Position numbers and translations under genes: made by a program
NCBI RefSeq assembly: GCF_027563345.1
Contig: NZ_JAMKBK010000010.1
Source of the DNA: Psychrobacillus psychrodurans
GTDB taxonomy: Bacteria; Bacillota; Bacilli; Bacillales_A; Planococcaceae
Length of the DNA: 64,000 bases
Reading direction: 5' to 3' (one strand)
The notes under the pieces: model-generated
Database searches by the model: none
What the model saw: only the letters and a program-made list of their open reading frames with translations
What the model was told of the DNA's origin: nothing
Part shown: piece by piece, positions 61,442 to 64,000 of the stretch
Numbering within the stretch: position 1 is the first letter of the stretch
How the letters are laid out: each line of letters opens with the position of its first letter

Positions 61442-63786
61442 ATTTGCTCCTCCTCAGGAACGGTTTGTACTGCTCTACGCTCTTCAAACCATTGTTTCAG
61501 CTCTATATACGGGGCATATAATAACTTCTGTTCAAGTTCCATCTGTTTCTCTCTATTCTTATATGATGGTGCCTCGGATAAATCTTTTTTAGCTAGATTT
61601 TCATTAAGCACTAACATCCCATTGTCTATTCTAACAAAATTTAGTTCAAAAAACACCTTCGACATAAAATTAAATGTATTTTGGCTCCAACCTGTATGTT
61701 TGGATAATTCGTGTACATGCTGTTTCAATGCAAATGATTTTCTTTTTGTTAGTAGAGAGAAATACCATTTAAACTGTTCTCTTGTAGGTAATCCCTCAAA
61801 ATAAGAAGATTCATTTGTATAAAAGTGTGCGTATATTCGTTTAAAAGAAAGATATTGCATTAGTTTAACCAAAGTTTGCTCATCTTCTGGTAAATCCAAT
61901 AGTACGGCAAATTGAGCTTGAATCGGCTGTTCTAGTAATTCATTTACCAAATAGAGCTTGCTGTCGATGGTAGAACTAAAATGCTTAATCGTTTGTTCAT
62001 TAAAAGCAATATATACTGTATCCTCTACAGGAATTAGTGGTTTCCAGCGATTCACTTGGCGGATTCCTCTAATATCAAAAAGCTGCCATTCATCAGTTTT
62101 TACATCCTGTATCATCAATTGGGCTTTTTTTCGTCCATTCCATTCATTTATTTGCAAATCTCCAATAAATGACAATTTGGTCGTTGGTGCAATTTCATCT
62201 GCTAGTTGTCCTTTTCCAAATCCAATTGCATCTAATAAGACGGCATCTTGTTTTAATTCCATTTTCAAGTGATTTTGTGCAGAGCCAATTTTTCGAATGG
62301 ATGAAACCTCTACGTTTTCTATGCAGTAAACAGGTTTTGCAAAGTCCATACCAAACGGAGCTAGTTTTTTTAGGGATTCAATAGATTCTGTAGATATTTC
62401 ATCCATCTCTAATGGAACGTCTATAGATACAATCGGTATTAACTGATCCTCCGTTAAACTTGTTTGGGCTTGATCATTTAGTCTCGCCCGCAACTCATCC
62501 ACATTTTCTAAAGGTAATGTCATACCAGCAGCCATAGGATGTCCACCAAAATGCGGGACAATATCCTGATTCTTGGCAAGCTCTTTATACATATGGAATC
62601 CTTCAATACTACGAGCGGAACCTTTTGCAATATTTTTTTCTTCATCAAATCCTAAAACAATAGCTGGTCTATAGTATTTTTCTACCAGCTTAGATGCAAC
62701 AATACCAAGCACTCCTGGATTCCAACCGACCTTCCCTACTACTATGACACTTGGTCCTTCCGTTGGAGAAAATTGCTCTAGTTGTTCCATTGCTTCATCT
62801 GTAATTTGCTTAACGATTGCTTGTCGTTCTTTATTTTTTTCATTTAGCATATTAGCCAATGCTAGTGCGTGGTTAGGGTTTTCCGTTAAGAACAAATCTA
62901 CACCAGGCGCAGCTTCTCCTAGTCTTCCTACCGCATTAATGCGTGGGCCAAACATAAATCCAACTGTCTCTTCATCAATAGACCTTAGCTCTATTCCACT
63001 TATGTTTGCTAGTGCTTCTATCGCTACAGAATCTGTCTGCTGCATTTGTTTTAAACCTTGTTGAACTAAATAACGATTCTCCCCTGTTAAAGAAACAAGA
63101 TCAGCTATTGTACCGATTGCAACTAGATAAAAGAACTCCTTTGGAATTTCCTCTAATAATGCATGAGCTACTTTAAAAGCAACACCTACTCCTGCTAGGT
63201 GCGGAAAAGGATAGGTAGAATCCCTTAAATTCGGATGAATAATAATATCCGCCATTGGTAGATTTTCACCAGGCTCATGATGATCTGTTACAATAACGTC
63301 CATCCCTAACCCTTTCGCAAACTCAATAGGCTTTAAACCAGAAATACCGTTATCAACGGTTATTATTAGTTTAACCCCTTCATCAAAAGCTTCTTGAAAC
63401 AAGCGCTCACTCGGACCATAGCCATCTATAAATCTATTTGGAATCTTATAGATGACATCAGCACCAAGTGACTCTAGCGTCTTCACCATGATAGTTGTGC
63501 TTGTAATGCCATCCGCATCATAATCTCCATAAACCATAATACGTTCTTCTGCATCTATTGCTTGATGCACACGAGCAACCAACGCCTCCATACCTGGAAA
63601 TAAAAACGGATTATGTAATTGGTCTGCTGTTACATGTAAAAATGCTTTCGCGTCCTCTACGCGCTCAAATCCCCTAGAAGCTAATACTTTTGCACAAACT
63701 CTCGGAATTGAAAGCTCCTTTTCTAACATTTCTACTACATTTATATTAGGCCTTGAAACTTGCCATTTTTTTTGAGATTTAATCAT
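61432..63786 (-). CDS. recJ: Single-strand-DNA-specific exonuclease RecJ
   Basis: 5'-3' exonuclease of recombination and mismatch repair. DHH phosphoesterase motifs VYGDYDADGITST, TVDNGIS, VTDHHEPG and the DHHA1 motif FGGHPMAAGMT; an OB fold and an extra Firmicutes C-terminal domain bring it to 784 residues. Start is ATG 63786 after AAGGAAG. A TATAAT lies at 63809-63814 upstream. A presumed group II intron ends about 90 bases upstream of the start. Confidence 0.95.
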   Translation of the reverse strand: MIKSQKKWQVSRPNINVVEMLEKELSIPRVCAKVLASRGFERVEDAKAFLHVTADQLHNPFLFPGMEALVARVHQAIDAEERIMVYGDYDADGITSTTIMVKTLESLGADVIYKIPNRFIDGYGPSERLFQEAFDEGVKLIITVDNGISGLKPIEFAKGLGMDVIVTDHHEPGENLPMADIIIHPNLRDSTYPFPHLAGVGVAFKVAHALLEEIPKEFFYLVAIGTIADLVSLTGENRYLVQQGLKQMQQTDSVAIEALANISGIELRSIDEETVGFMFGPRINAVGRLGEAAPGVDLFLTENPNHALALANMLNEKNKERQAIVKQITDEAMEQLEQFSPTEGPSVIVVGKVGWNPGVLGIVASKLVEKYYRPAIVLGFDEEKNIAKGSARSIEGFHMYKELAKNQDIVPHFGGHPMAAGMTLPLENVDELRARLNDQAQTSLTEDQLIPIVSIDVPLEMDEISTESIESLKKLAPFGMDFAKPVYCIENVEVSSIRKIGSAQNHLKMELKQDAVLLDAIGFGKGQLADEIAPTTKLSFIGDLQINEWNGRKKAQLMIQDVKTDEWQLFDIRGIRQVNRWKPLIPVEDTVYIAFNEQTIKHFSSTIDSKLYLVNELLEQPIQAQFAVLLDLPEDEQTLVKLMQYLSFKRIYAHFYTNESSYFEGLPTREQFKWYFSLLTKRKSFALKQHVHELSKHTGWSQNTFNFMSKVFFELNFVRIDNGMLVLNENLAKKDLSEAPSYKNREKQMELEQKLLYAPYIELKQWFEERRAVQTVPEEEQIWI

Positions 63787-63875
63787 TTTCTTCACTTCCT
63801 TGTAATCTATTATACCTTATCTGTAGTTGAAACGTTGTGAAAAAGCAGTATATCTATGTACGAATACCCTCTCAA

Positions 63876-64000
63876 ATCGAGTAGAGGGAAAATAATTTAA
63901 TTATTTTCGCCCCTCTCACACCACCGTACATACGGTTCCGTATACGGCGGTTCAATTTATATTACAGTGTGTACTTTTAGATAATGTTCTAAAGCAGATG
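63876..64000 (-). mobile_element. 3' end of a group II intron (domains V-VI), partial
   Basis: On the minus strand, ACCGCCGTATACG-GAAC-CGTATGTACGGTGGT (63921-63953) has the size and shape of catalytic domain V: two stems, a 4-base loop and a 2-base bulge. It is followed by a second hairpin (AGAGGG-GCG-AAAATAATT/AATTATTTT-CCCTCT) and TACTCGAT, like domain VI and the intron 3' end. Wording GTACGGTGGTGTGAGAGG is familiar from bacterial group II introns. The intron body and any reverse transcriptase lie beyond the right edge; boundary near 63876 is estimated. Confidence 0.72.

Overview
The window is about 64 kb of low-GC chromosome from a spore-forming, naturally competent-type Bacillales. Sporulation genes (spoIIP, gpr, sigK), a CIRCE-controlled hrcA-grpE-dnaK-dnaJ operon, T-box leaders, a 6S RNA and a gene order close to the Bacillus subtilis yqe/com and yrr/yrv regions support this. 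The protein sequences and the many degenerate GC-richer intergenic repeats suggest Planococcaceae (Psychrobacillus, Sporosarcina or Lysinibacillus type), but the genus is an inference. Almost all genes lie on the minus strand and read from the right edge to the left; the exceptions are rpsT, yqzM, pssA, sigK, rarA, a LysE/MFS pair and a cell-wall amidase.

Layout, left to right. 1-472: 3' part of the visible deoC. 1118-12120: tRNA/rRNA/protein methyltransferases (mtaB, rsmE, prmA), the heat-shock operon (dnaJ, dnaK, grpE, hrcA with a perfect CIRCE), hemW and lepA. 12430-20205: spoIIP, gpr, rpsT, holA, yqzM and the late competence genes comEC-comEB-comEA. 20603-26396: yqeM, rsfS, yqeK, nadD, yhbY, aroE, yqeH, yqeG (ribosome maturation and NAD/shikimate enzymes, many overlapping by a few bases) and psd. 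26488-28055: pssA and an uninterrupted sigK on the plus strand. 28251-36916: mtnN, yrrS, greA, udk, the tRNA wobble-uridine hydroxylation/methylation genes (two U32-family proteins plus trmR), mltG, yrzB, ruvX and ireB. 36995-45994: alaS with a T-box, recD2, a TPR gene, and the 2-thiouridine/sulfur set mnmA, cysteine desulfurase and cymR. 46132-57451: rarA, tcdA, 6S RNA, an accessory LysE/MFS/yqhV insertion, hisS-aspS with its T-box, and an SH3b amidase. 58127-63786: dtd, rel, apt, recJ. The right edge carries what looks like the 3' end of a group II intron.

No large undescribed gene system is visible; nearly all long genes belong to known families. The interesting material is non-coding or at gene starts: six direct repeats with an exact 21-bp period downstream of the amidase gene; a duplicated degenerate module flanking the tcdA/6S/MFS block; a second three-copy hairpin-bearing repeat family; a folded MITE-like element next to sigK; an apparent AAC (Asn) specifier in the hisS-aspS T-box; and three genes (sigK, comEC, yqhV) whose conserved N-termini have no ATG/GTG/TTG start, two of them having an ATT at ideal distance from a strong ribosome binding site. 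Many starts were moved from the longest open frame to codons (often GTG or TTG) that have a ribosome binding site and match the family N-terminus.
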